From: CAYHVK01 sp964360255
Lineage (GTDB): Bacteria; Bdellovibrionota; Bdellovibrionia; Bdellovibrionales; UBA1609
DNA length: 64,000 nucleotides
Assembly: GCA_964360255.1 (NCBI GenBank)
Contig: CAYHVK010000016.1
Location: 9,712-73,711, forward strand
Direction of reading: 5' to 3'
Under the pieces are notes generated by a model. That model was not told the DNA's origin. It was given only the letters and a program-made list of their open reading frames with translations, and made no database searches. Position 1 is the first letter of the stretch. Each line of letters begins with the position of its first letter. Shown here in pieces: positions 23,920 through 32,386 of this stretch. The translations under genes and the position numbers were made by a program.

Positions 23920-25710
23920 ATGGCACAAAGTTTTGTCAGTCAACTCAAACGTACACATATGTGTGGCGAATTACGCGATACACACGTGGGTCAAAAAGTA
24001 GTTTTAATGGGATGGGCTGATACGCGTCGTGATCACGGTGGCTTAATCTTTGTCGATTTGCGTGATCGCTCGGGCCTTGTGCAGTTGATGCTCAATCCGT
24101 CAGAAGCGGGCAATGCAATGGCAAAAGATATTCGCGGTGATTTTGTTATCGCGATTCATGGCACTGTTCAAAAGCGCCCCCAAGGAATGGAAAATAAAAA
24201 TCTTCCGACGGGCACAGTTGAAGTGGCATGTGACCGCTGCGAAATTTTATCTGAAGCGAAGACTCTTCCGTTTCAGCCCGGTGATGAGAAAGTTTCAGAA
24301 GTTTTACGTTTAAAATACCGCTACTTAGATTTGCGCTCGGTGCGTTTACAAGAGCATTTGAAAAAGCGTCACGAGATCGTACTTGCAGTTCGTAATGCGC
24401 TTTCAGCAAAAGGTTTCTTAGAAATTGAAACTCCAATTTTATACAAAAGCACTCCTGAAGGAGCGCGTGATTATCTTGTCCCTTCACGAGTGAATCCGGG
24501 TACGTTCTACGCGCTTCCGCAAAGTCCGCAGACTTTGAAGCAGCTTTTAATGATTTCAGGAATGGATAAATACTTCCAGATCGCTCGTTGCTTCAGAGAT
24601 GAAGATTTACGTGCAGATCGCCAACCTGAGTTCACACAGATCGACTTAGAAATGTCCTTCGTTGATCGTGAAGACGTGATGGGCATGGCCGAGCACGTAA
24701 CACGCGAAATCTGGAAGAGCGTAAAGAACGTGGATATCGGTAAGGTTCCGCAAATCACTTACACTGAAGCTATGAACCGCTTCGGCTCAGATAAGCCAGA
24801 TCTTCGTATCACTTGGGAGCTTAAAGATCTCACTGAGCGTTTGAAAACTTCATCATTCAAAGTGTTCTCAGATGTGGGCGCACGCGGTGGAGCCATCAAG
24901 GGTCTCTTCGTGCCCGGCACTGGTGCATTTACGCGCAGTCAATTTGATAAGCTCACTGATAAAGCCAAACAAATGGGCGCTAAAGGTCTTGTGTACATCA
25001 AGATCGACAATAAGGGTGCGATCACGTCACCAGTTTCTAAATTCTTCTCTGAAGCCGAATTAAAAGACATCTATAAAGCAAGTGGTGGAGAATCTGACAA
25101 CGGTACTGTGTTTATCGTGGCCGATGATTTCAGCGTTACATGTGCGGCTCTGACAACTTTACGTTCTCACTTAGCAGAAGAGCTGGGCGCGATCGATAAA
25201 TCTAAAGATCGATTCTTATGGGTCACTGACTTCCCACTTCTTGAGTATTCACCTGAAGCGAAGCGCTGGGTGGCTTGTCACCATCCGTTTACGGCTCCGA
25301 AAGATGAAGATCTTCAAACGATGGTAGATCGTAATGAGGCGGCTTACGGGCAGCTGAAAGCGAAGGCTTACGACTTAGTTTGTAACGGCTATGAAGTGGC
25401 GGGCGGAAGTATTCGTATTCACCGTCAAGACATTCAAAAATCAATGTTCGATGCACTCGGTATGAGCGAAGAAGAAACCAAATTGAAATTTGGTTTCTTC
25501 TTAGAAGCTCTTCAGTACGGCACACCTCCTCATGGTGGTATTGCTTGGGGTGTTGACCGTTTAGTTATGATCTTGTGCGGAACAGATGCGATTCGCGATG
25601 TTATTGCCTTCCCTAAAACTGCGAAGGCTTCAGACTTAATGGCGGATTGCCCGAGCACAGTGGCGCGCGACCAGCTGATCGAGCTCGGTATCCGTTTGAT
25701 TGAGAAGTGA
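23920..25710 (+). CDS. aspS: Aspartyl-tRNA synthetase
   Basis: The 596-residue protein is the bacterial-type class IIb enzyme: N-terminal OB-fold anticodon domain (GWADTRRDHGGLIFVDLRD), catalytic motifs 2 (FQIARCFRDEDLRADRQPE region) and 3 (GGIAWGVDRLVMILCG) and the inserted GAD domain in between. It charges tRNA-Asp; whether it also charges tRNA-Asn cannot be judged here. It is divergent from the PHA-like gene and followed 2 bases on by a regulator. Confidence 0.98.
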   Translation: MAQSFVSQLKRTHMCGELRDTHVGQKVVLMGWADTRRDHGGLIFVDLRDRSGLVQLMLNPSEAGNAMAKDIRGDFVIAIHGTVQKRPQGMENKNLPTGTVEVACDRCEILSEAKTLPFQPGDEKVSEVLRLKYRYLDLRSVRLQEHLKKRHEIVLAVRNALSAKGFLEIETPILYKSTPEGARDYLVPSRVNPGTFYALPQSPQTLKQLLMISGMDKYFQIARCFRDEDLRADRQPEFTQIDLEMSFVDREDVMGMAEHVTREIWKSVKNVDIGKVPQITYTEAMNRFGSDKPDLRITWELKDLTERLKTSSFKVFSDVGARGGAIKGLFVPGTGAFTRSQFDKLTDKAKQMGAKGLVYIKIDNKGAITSPVSKFFSEAELKDIYKASGGESDNGTVFIVADDFSVTCAALTTLRSHLAEELGAIDKSKDRFLWVTDFPLLEYSPEAKRWVACHHPFTAPKDEDLQTMVDRNEAAYGQLKAKAYDLVCNGYEVAGGSIRIHRQDIQKSMFDALGMSEEETKLKFGFFLEALQYGTPPHGGIAWGVDRLVMILCGTDAIRDVIAFPKTAKASDLMADCPSTVARDQLIELGIRLIEK

Positions 25711-25712
25711 CC

Positions 25713-26264
25713 ATGACAAGAAATGAAAAAATATTCGGTATTTTCTGGTTTATGATTTTAGTTGGGCTGGTGACTGTCGATCTATTAGAGGATCTTAGTG
25801 AACAGGCTCCGCCCTCTCATATTATTCTTGAAGGTATGATTCTTTTCGTCGCCTTCACAGGATTTTGGGGGGTTGTAAGTCGCTACAATTTCGTTCGAGC
25901 TGAGAATACTCAAGTTAGGGCTGATCTGAATACAGCACGTATTGGTTTAATGGCCTTTCAAGAAAAAACTCAGAATGTAGCAAAAACATTTGCCGACCAT
26001 ATCAACTCTCAGTTCGAGGCTTGGAATTTATCAAAATCTGAAAGAGAAGTTGCTTTACTGCTTTTAAAGGGACATTCAGCTAAAGAAATTGCTGAGCATC
26101 GCGATGCATCTGTGAAAACTGTGAATCAGCAAACCAGCTCAATTTATGAAAAATCAAATTTGCATGGACGATCAGAATTTGCCGCCTATTTTTTAGGGCG
26201 AATTCTGTCGCCGACTCAACCAGATATGGCGACAAATTTAACTCATATTGAGCCCGTTAAGTAA
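25713..26264 (+). CDS. Membrane-tethered LuxR-type HTH regulator
   Basis: The protein has about 183 residues from the ATG at 25713 (a GTG at 25707 overlapping the aspS stop is possible). Two membrane helices lie at about residues 6-23 and 38-56, then a helical stretch and a LuxR/NarL-type helix-turn-helix at about 110-165 (LSKSEREVALLLLKGHSAKEIAEH, VKTVNQQTSSIYEKSN). There is no receiver domain. Such proteins may sense the membrane or be released from it to bind DNA. It is translationally close to aspS and lies just upstream of a palindrome-flanked gene that is a candidate target. Confidence 0.8.
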   Translation: MTRNEKIFGIFWFMILVGLVTVDLLEDLSEQAPPSHIILEGMILFVAFTGFWGVVSRYNFVRAENTQVRADLNTARIGLMAFQEKTQNVAKTFADHINSQFEAWNLSKSEREVALLLLKGHSAKEIAEHRDASVKTVNQQTSSIYEKSNLHGRSEFAAYFLGRILSPTQPDMATNLTHIEPVK

Positions 26265-26301
26265 TATTGCCTATTGCTCTTATAGGGAATAATAAGCTTA
26301 A

Positions 26302-26363
26302 TTTGCATATTATTCCGTTTTGCCAATGAGCACCAACATATTGATCTTAGATCAATATGCAAA
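26302..26363. repeat. Nested inverted repeats over the start of the LtaS-like gene
   Basis: TTTGCATATT (26302-26311) is the reverse complement of AATATGCAAA (26354-26363), and CATATTGATC (26337-26346) pairs with GATCAATATG (26350-26359) across three bases. The ATG at 26357 lies inside both right arms, so the elements could be an operator or a translation-blocking hairpin. Confidence 0.8.
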
Positions 26364-28282
26364 ATCTAAAATTATTCTTCAGAGTTCTATTTTCATGGCT
26401 TCTCATGCTTTCTGTCTTTCGAGTCGCTTTGAGTCTATGGTCGCGGACCTCAGTTTTTAATAGCCCTGAATGGTATTGGGCGTTTATATACGGACTTCGG
26501 TTTGATCTTATCGTTTTCTGTTTTTCTATTAGCCTGCTTTTTATACTTTGGAGTCTCTCAGGTAGGGCTTTCAAACCATTTTTTCGCTACTCAATTATTT
26601 TCATGTTCTTGCTGACAGCGTTTAATGAGATCGGCACCTTCAATTTTTACAGTGAGTATGGAAGTCGTTTAGATCGTCAGGTATTCGAGTTTGCCAATCG
26701 TCCACAAGAGGTGCTCAGAATGCTTATAGAGGCCTATTACTGGCACTTTATCGCAGCTGTGGTTATTATCTATTTCTTATCAAGACTTCTCTCGACGCGC
26801 CTTTTACCCGTTGCGTTTGAATCTCAGCCCCGTCGTTTGGGATTTTATGGGTCATTAATTTTTATTTTGCTTTTCTCTGTGGTAGGAGCACGTTCAAGTT
26901 TTGGTCATCGTCCGGCAAACGTCAGCACAGCCAGCTTCTCAAGCGAATTTTGGCTCAATCAGCTAGGATTAAATTCTACTTACACCTTAGTGTATGCAAT
27001 GATGCGCTCTAAAGATGAAAAAAATCCTATGTCGATTTATCCGAGTGCAGATATTAAAACACTTATGGGACGCTACCGCGACCAGGGTGCTACTGAAAGA
27101 AAAGTATTCGTTAGTCCTAAGATTGACGAGGTTTTTTACAAAATCCCGCACACGAACGCTGTCGGTAAAAAAATTGAGAATGTGGTTTGGATTCTTGAGG
27201 AGAGTTTCGGTGCAGAGTATACCGGTTCTGTCGGTCACCTTAAGCTCACGCCGAACTTTGACAAGTGGTCGAGAAAAGGAGCGCTTTTTTCTCAGCTATA
27301 TGCCACGGGCACTCGTACGTCTCGTGGTCTCGAGGCCTTATTAACTGGGTTACCTCCTACACCAAGTTTTTCGGTTGTGAAACTGGCTAAAGCCAATCGA
27401 GATTTTTTTACGATGGCGACATTGCTTAAAGAGAAGGGTTTTCAAACTGTTTTTATGTATCCAGGTGATAGCAATTTTGATGATATGAAAGCTTTCTTCT
27501 TAGGGAATGGTTTTGAAAAAGTTTACGATCAAAAAGATTTATCAAAGGGACTTAAGCAAGGTGTGTGGGGTGTTCATGATGATGATCTACTCATTAAAGC
27601 TCATGCATTTTTAAAAAATCAAACTAAACCCACATTCTTAGTTGTTTTGACTACGTCAAACCATACGCCCTACGATTATGACGCTAGCCGAGTTCAGCTC
27701 GATGCTCGCTATGCTAAAGCGACTCCTGAAAATGCGATTCACTACGCTGACTATGCTATCGGTTTATTCTTTGATTTGGCTTCGCGCGAGGCCTATTTCA
27801 ACAAAAGCCTATTTATGGTCGTTGCCGATCACAATACACGAGTTTATGGCGAAAAGTACTTTCCGGTTTACAAGTTTCATATTCCGGCATTTATTATTGC
27901 GCCGGGCTTAAAGCCGCAGATGTATGGCAAACTCATGTCACAAATTGATTTACCTTCCACAGTATTAGGACTTTTGAATTTTGAAGAGACGTTGGTTCCT
28001 TTTGTTGGACGTGATGTATTTAATACGTCTTTGCCAGGCCGAGCCATCATGCAGTACGGAGATGAGCACCTCTATCTTGAAGAGAATCAACGAGCCTTGC
28101 TGTTGCGCCCGCATATGCCAGCAGAAATTTTTTCTTTGGCTAATAGTAAATGGACGTCGCTTCCCTATAGCGAAAGTTTTTTCTTGGACGGTTATAAATA
28201 TCCATCAGTGGCTTGGCATCTTTATAATAACGAGTTGATGAAGAGCAAACATCGCCCAAAGTCTAGTTTGTCTCAGAATTAG
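26357..28282 (+). CDS. LtaS/MdoB-like membrane sulfatase-fold enzyme
   Basis: The 641-residue protein has about five membrane helices in the first 180 residues and a periplasmic alkaline-phosphatase/sulfatase-fold domain. Metal-binding Glu lies at 281-282 (ILEESFG), the nucleophile Thr at 321 in GTRTSRGLEA, and DHN at 491-493. Family members transfer phosphoglycerol or phosphoethanolamine from phospholipids to lipoteichoic acid, periplasmic glucans or lipid A sugars. The true acceptor in this Gram-negative organism is unknown. It is separated from the LuxR-type gene by 92 bases containing inverted repeats. Confidence 0.88.
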   Translation: MQNLKLFFRVLFSWLLMLSVFRVALSLWSRTSVFNSPEWYWAFIYGLRFDLIVFCFSISLLFILWSLSGRAFKPFFRYSIIFMFLLTAFNEIGTFNFYSEYGSRLDRQVFEFANRPQEVLRMLIEAYYWHFIAAVVIIYFLSRLLSTRLLPVAFESQPRRLGFYGSLIFILLFSVVGARSSFGHRPANVSTASFSSEFWLNQLGLNSTYTLVYAMMRSKDEKNPMSIYPSADIKTLMGRYRDQGATERKVFVSPKIDEVFYKIPHTNAVGKKIENVVWILEESFGAEYTGSVGHLKLTPNFDKWSRKGALFSQLYATGTRTSRGLEALLTGLPPTPSFSVVKLAKANRDFFTMATLLKEKGFQTVFMYPGDSNFDDMKAFFLGNGFEKVYDQKDLSKGLKQGVWGVHDDDLLIKAHAFLKNQTKPTFLVVLTTSNHTPYDYDASRVQLDARYAKATPENAIHYADYAIGLFFDLASREAYFNKSLFMVVADHNTRVYGEKYFPVYKFHIPAFIIAPGLKPQMYGKLMSQIDLPSTVLGLLNFEETLVPFVGRDVFNTSLPGRAIMQYGDEHLYLEENQRALLLRPHMPAEIFSLANSKWTSLPYSESFFLDGYKYPSVAWHLYNNELMKSKHRPKSSLSQN

Positions 28283-28329
28283 ACGATTGTCAGAAAAGTT
28301 ATTCTGCAACCCATCCGAAGTATTAGTGA

Positions 28330-28376
28330 GCAGAGGAGAAGTTTTTCTCCCTCTGCAATAAGCAGCAAATGATTTG
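28330..28376 (+). promoter_or_regulatory. Two hairpins in the leader of a small gene
   Basis: A bulged 11-bp stem (28330-28340 with 28345-28356) and a 6-bp stem GCAAAT/ATTTGC (28364-28376) precede the ATG at 28408. Neither has a T-run, so they look like mRNA leader structure rather than terminators. Confidence 0.5.
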
Positions 28377-28407
28377 CACGCTTATCGTCACACGGAGGTG
28401 ACAAACC

Positions 28408-28827
28408 ATGGAAAAAATCAGTCGCATTTTACCAAGCTCTCCTCGTTTCACTAGTGATATGCGAAACAGCGGTGTTGCTCGTTCAGGCACACCAAGTTTC
28501 GGGCGCCCTGTTGGCGTATCTGCTTTGGCAAAACCAGCATTTGATGGAATGGCTAAAGCTTCTGATGAACTAAAGGAATTCCAAGAGATGAGAACACCAG
28601 CCTTAAAATCTGTAGACCCAAAAGCTCAAATTGTTGAAAGAATGGCGAACGACTTCTTTGTGAAGAGAGCCGCCGCGCCGACGATTGAAGAAAATCAAGA
28701 ATTTGATCAAATCGTTGAAAGCTTTCACGATGAAGAGTCTGATCTCAATCCAATGACTGCGAAAATTCGCGAAGGCATCGACGACGACATGCCTGTTATT
28801 GGTGGCAATCTTAATATTATCGCATAA
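28408..28827 (+). CDS. Small protein of unknown function
   Basis: The 139-residue protein has no signal peptide or membrane segment. The first 45 residues are basic and Ser/Gly/Pro-rich, the rest is acidic and probably helical (IVERMANDFFVKRAAAP, EFDQIVESFHDEESD). A strong GGAGGTGA ribosome site precedes the ATG, which supports real expression. I recognise no family. It converges with the CpaF-type gene 7 bases away, with a hairpin (28833-28854) spanning both ends. Confidence 0.65.
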   Translation: MEKISRILPSSPRFTSDMRNSGVARSGTPSFGRPVGVSALAKPAFDGMAKASDELKEFQEMRTPALKSVDPKAQIVERMANDFFVKRAAAPTIEENQEFDQIVESFHDEESDLNPMTAKIREGIDDDMPVIGGNLNIIA

Positions 28828-28834
28828 GAGCTGC

Positions 28835-29743
28835 TTAGAATATTTTTTCTAAGCAAAAGCCGGTTTCTTCTAAAGCCACGATCTTCGCTATCGAGGCTAA
28901 TTTTCTTTTTTCATTCTTTCTCTCAACGACTATCACAGCCGAAAAACTAGTTTGAATTAAAGTTCTAATCGTGTGGAGCGACCACTGCGGAGCCCCCATT
29001 TGCACCAGCATCTCGAGTCTCATTAAGGCTTGCCGTTCAGTTTCAGCATGAAGAGTGGCCAGGCCGCCAGTATGACCTGTCGAGAAAGCCAAGAGCAGAT
29101 CTTTGGCTTCGCCGCCGCGCACTTCACCCATAATAATTCGATCAGGTCTCATACGCAGAGACTGTTTTACTAAATCCGTCTGCGTGTAGCTGGGGAGATC
29201 AGTGCCTTCAGTTGTGCGAGTGAGAAGTTTGACTGAGATATTATTTGGGAGATAGATTTCGTCGGTGTCTTCGATGACCAAGACTCTTTCGTGAGCGGGG
29301 AGTGTTTTAAGGCAGGCATTGAGCACTGAGGTTTTACCTGTACCGGTGGCGCCGACAATTAAGAGTGATTTTTTATCGCGAATCATTTTTTCTAAGATTT
29401 GAATGGCAGATTCAGGCGCCCAACCACTATTTTTTAAATGCTCCAGTGTCCAGCTGCAGGGAGCCCGTTTGCGTAAAGTTAAAACTGGCCCTTGCGGACT
29501 CAATGGGGCTTGAATTAAATGAACACGAAAGTCCCGCCAGGTCCCGTCGGCAAATGGGGTTTCTAAATCGGGTCGTAGGCGAGCTTCGAGAATCAAATTC
29601 TGTAAGAAATTATGATATTCAAGTTCACTTGAAAATTGCACTTCAGAGGGAGTTAGGCGCCCGTCTTTCTCTAGCCAAATATTTTTTGACGACTGAAAGA
29701 TGATTTCAGTTAAAGATGGGTCGCAGAGTAGAGACTCGATCAT
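28835..29743 (-). CDS. cpaF: CpaF/TadA-type secretion ATPase (short)
   Basis: The 302-residue protein is a VirB11/CpaF-family ATPase with P-loop GATGTGKT at 131-138, the Asp box LVIEDTDEIYL, Walker B MRPDRIIMGEVRGGEAKD and the His box GHTGGLATLHAET. Such hexamers power Flp pilus assembly. It lacks the 100-150-residue N-terminal extension of many CpaF proteins. It overlaps the secretin gene by 4 bases (ATGA), so the two are coupled. Platform proteins TadB and TadC are not in the window. Confidence 0.9.
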   Translation of the reverse strand: MIESLLCDPSLTEIIFQSSKNIWLEKDGRLTPSEVQFSSELEYHNFLQNLILEARLRPDLETPFADGTWRDFRVHLIQAPLSPQGPVLTLRKRAPCSWTLEHLKNSGWAPESAIQILEKMIRDKKSLLIVGATGTGKTSVLNACLKTLPAHERVLVIEDTDEIYLPNNISVKLLTRTTEGTDLPSYTQTDLVKQSLRMRPDRIIMGEVRGGEAKDLLLAFSTGHTGGLATLHAETERQALMRLEMLVQMGAPQWSLHTIRTLIQTSFSAVIVVERKNEKRKLASIAKIVALEETGFCLEKIF

Positions 29744-31029
29744 TGCTGAATCACCTGCGGGGTGACAAAAATGACAAGTTCAGTTCGCGATTCTAAAAAA
29801 GATCGACTTGAAAAAAGCGCACCTAGTACCGGAAGATTTTTTAATCCTGGCAGCCCAGTTGATGAGCGCGACCAATCGTTGCGGACTAAGCCGCTAAGAA
29901 CAATTGTCTCTGCTTTCGCTAAATCAAACTGGCTGGATATTTTATTTGTCTTAATCGCCGGTAGGCCGTCGATACTTGATGCTCCATCAAGCATTGAAAC
30001 TTCGACAGTTAAATCCATTTTAATTTGATTGGATAGATCGGCTTGCGGTTTCATCTGTAGAAAAATTCCGTGACGCTTCCAGGTGACTTCGAGGCGTTTG
30101 TTATTGCTCAGACGAATTGGAATTTCTCCGCCAGCTAAAAATTCAGCCTGGCCACCGCTTTTGGCGAGCAGAGTGGGCGAAGCGAGAATTTGACCGAGCC
30201 CTTCATCTTCAATGGCTTGTAGAGTGACTTCGATTGAACTTGGTCCTTTAAGCTTCGGGCTGATCTGCGCCGAAAGTGATGAGGGCCATGAGACTCCCAT
30301 TTTATTTTGTAACAGGCGACTCACTTCTGCCACGACAATTTGTATTCGTACCAAAGGTTCAATTTTTAATTGTGAGCCGATAAATTGAAGTTTGATTCCG
30401 TAAGGTGTGAAAACCTTTTCAAGTGAGTCGCGTAAGCTTTCGTATTTTTTAGCATAAGTCGCACGTGCACCGAAATTGAGTTGAAATTGTGGATAGGGCA
30501 GGCTCTGCTGATCGAGTTTACTTTTTACTTCGTTTTCAATTTTCTCAATTACGTCGCTATCAACTTCAGCTTTCATTTGTAACATAACGTTTTTTGATTC
30601 TGCCAAATTAGCGAGGGCTTGCCAGTCTTCGGCACGATAAATGTGGCCGCCGATAGTGAGTGGGTGAAGATGGGATTGGATATTCGGTCCCAGCATCTTT
30701 TTAATTAATTTTTCGAACTCAGGTTTAAATTTAGAGCTCAGCTGACTCACGACCGTGACGGTGTAGTTTTTTTGTCCAATGAGTAAAGTGGATTCACCTT
30801 CTTTTTTAGCCAGTACGCGAATTTTTTTACCGAGATCAATGGCAGTGAGCACGGCTCGTTTTTCTATCCGAACTTTGTCGCTGGGCCCGGCGGAAAAGTC
30901 TTTAGCTTGCCCGACCGCTAGGTAGAGTTGCGTAGGAATGGATTCAGCATGGGCGTTGTGGACGTTGAAGAAGCCCGTATATGGATTGAACATAAAAAGC
31001 GTAAAGGAAAGCATGATAAGTTTTTTCAT
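29740..31029 (-). CDS. cpaC: CpaC/RcpA-type secretin
   Basis: The 429-residue protein has a signal peptide (ending AHA), an N-terminal pilus-secretin domain (QLYLAVGQAKDFSAG, TLLIGQKNYTVTVV), a BON-like middle and a C-terminal secretin domain with GQILASPTLLAKSGGQAEF, GGEIPI and VLSGLVRNDWS. It forms the outer-membrane channel for Flp/Tad pili. No lipobox is present. Its gene is first of the CpaC-CpaF pair and starts about 100 bases from a REC-kinase gene on the same strand. Confidence 0.9.
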   Translation of the reverse strand: MKKLIMLSFTLFMFNPYTGFFNVHNAHAESIPTQLYLAVGQAKDFSAGPSDKVRIEKRAVLTAIDLGKKIRVLAKKEGESTLLIGQKNYTVTVVSQLSSKFKPEFEKLIKKMLGPNIQSHLHPLTIGGHIYRAEDWQALANLAESKNVMLQMKAEVDSDVIEKIENEVKSKLDQQSLPYPQFQLNFGARATYAKKYESLRDSLEKVFTPYGIKLQFIGSQLKIEPLVRIQIVVAEVSRLLQNKMGVSWPSSLSAQISPKLKGPSSIEVTLQAIEDEGLGQILASPTLLAKSGGQAEFLAGGEIPIRLSNNKRLEVTWKRHGIFLQMKPQADLSNQIKMDLTVEVSMLDGASSIDGLPAIKTNKISSQFDLAKAETIVLSGLVRNDWSRSSTGLPGLKNLPVLGALFSSRSFLESRTELVIFVTPQVIQQ

Positions 31030-31130
31030 ACGTCGATGTGAAGCAAGAGTGGGGCCGAGGTGTATTGCATTAGTTTAGCTTTGATCGCTATTATTGTCCG
31101 ACCCACCGGTCATGTCCGTCCGGTGTGGTT

Positions 31131-32222
31131 CTAAATCAAAAACGAAGCCTTAACTTTGCCTTTCGGACATTCTAGCTGAAGCTTAGAATCATGAGTTTTC
31201 AAAAGAGCCTGAGTCAGACTTAATCCTAAACCAAGTCCTTCAGAGTGCTTTAAAACATCTTCGTCTAATGTGAACGGTTTCATAATCTTCTCTAAAGTCT
31301 TCGGAGGAATAGCTTTGCCCTCGTTGGTCACGGCAATCTCAATACGGCCATCGCTGGCCTCGCTAGTCTCAATCTCTATAGTCGAATCAGCCGTCCCAAA
31401 ACGAATAGCATTTTCAATCAAACGCTCAACAGCATCAGAGACAATTTTCTGATCGGCTTTAATTTCAAAATCATTCTTAGGTAAAAGCACGCGCTGTTTC
31501 TTAGCTTCAGTAGCCGGCTTATGTTTCTGCGCCAAATCACTAATCATACGGCTGGTAGAAACTTTCTTCTTCGAGATTTTCAAAAGTCCAGTCTCGGCTG
31601 AAACAAAAGTTAATACATCATCGATGATTTTCTTAAGTTTGCCGCTGCTACTCCAGATACGATCGATGAATTTGCTCTGCTCCGCATCGAGAGAGGTTTC
31701 TTTTAAAAGTTCGAGGAAACTTAAAATTATCGTCAAAGGAGTTTTCAGCTCATGATTAATCAAAATCATAAAATTACTTTTCGCTTCATCGAGAGTGCGG
31801 AGTTCAGCAAGGGCTGCACTCAAAGCAGCGTTCTTCTCTTTAAGTTCTGCCGAGAGTTCGTAGCGCTCGATTCCTTTATCAACTGTGTTAGCTAAATCAA
31901 CTGGGTCCCAAGGCTTCGTGATGTAACGATAAACTTCACCGGAATTGATGGCGTCGATGACAGATTCAATATCTGTATAGCCCGTCAGTAGCATGCGAAC
32001 AGCTTCTGGAGCGTACTTTTGCGAGTCTTTTAAAAATTCTACGCCGGTCTTTTTCGGCATGCGCTGGTCTGAAATTATAAGCGAGACTTTGTTTTCTTTG
32101 ACGAGAGCTAGACCTTCGTCGGCACTGAGGGCTTTCAAGACATTGTACTTTCGTCGAAAAAGTCGCTCTAAAGCATCAACATTGTCTGGTTCGTCATCAA
32201 CTACGAGAATCGTGTGTTTCAT
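31131..32222 (-). CDS. REC-histidine kinase with N-terminal receiver
   Basis: The 363-residue protein has a receiver domain first (DD at 9-10, phosphoacceptor Asp52, Lys103), then a coiled coil, a HisKA dimerisation domain with His157 in NHELKTPL, and a HATPase domain (ENAIRFG, GLGLGLSLTQ). It is soluble. The order receiver-then-kinase suggests that an upstream kinase phosphorylates the receiver to control kinase output. It lies directly upstream of cpaC-cpaF on the same strand, so it may control or be co-expressed with the pilus genes (inference). Confidence 0.9.
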   Translation of the reverse strand: MKHTILVVDDEPDNVDALERLFRRKYNVLKALSADEGLALVKENKVSLIISDQRMPKKTGVEFLKDSQKYAPEAVRMLLTGYTDIESVIDAINSGEVYRYITKPWDPVDLANTVDKGIERYELSAELKEKNAALSAALAELRTLDEAKSNFMILINHELKTPLTIILSFLELLKETSLDAEQSKFIDRIWSSSGKLKKIIDDVLTFVSAETGLLKISKKKVSTSRMISDLAQKHKPATEAKKQRVLLPKNDFEIKADQKIVSDAVERLIENAIRFGTADSTIEIETSEASDGRIEIAVTNEGKAIPPKTLEKIMKPFTLDEDVLKHSEGLGLGLSLTQALLKTHDSKLQLECPKGKVKASFLI

Positions 32223-32386
32223 CTCTAGAAGAATAATGTAAGATTAGAAGTAGAGTTATCTAAAATTTTTAGAGCTAGACAACTGTCTGGACTCAAAAAA
32301 AGTTTCAAGTTGAGACTCAGTTATGTCGAATTGGTGACTGGAGTAGTTTTATTTGAAACTACTTGGATTTTTAAGAGGAGAGAAAA
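32223..32386. promoter_or_regulatory. Divergent regulatory region rich in dyads
   Basis: Between the REC-kinase and the Gly-rich gene lie a 15-base palindrome (TCTAAAA/TTTTAGA, 32259-32273), AGACA/TGTCT (32277-32288) and a GTAGTTT/AAACTAC hairpin (32343-32362). A good ribosome site AGGAGAG follows at 32375-32381. The dyads are candidate operators for either gene. Confidence 0.45.
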
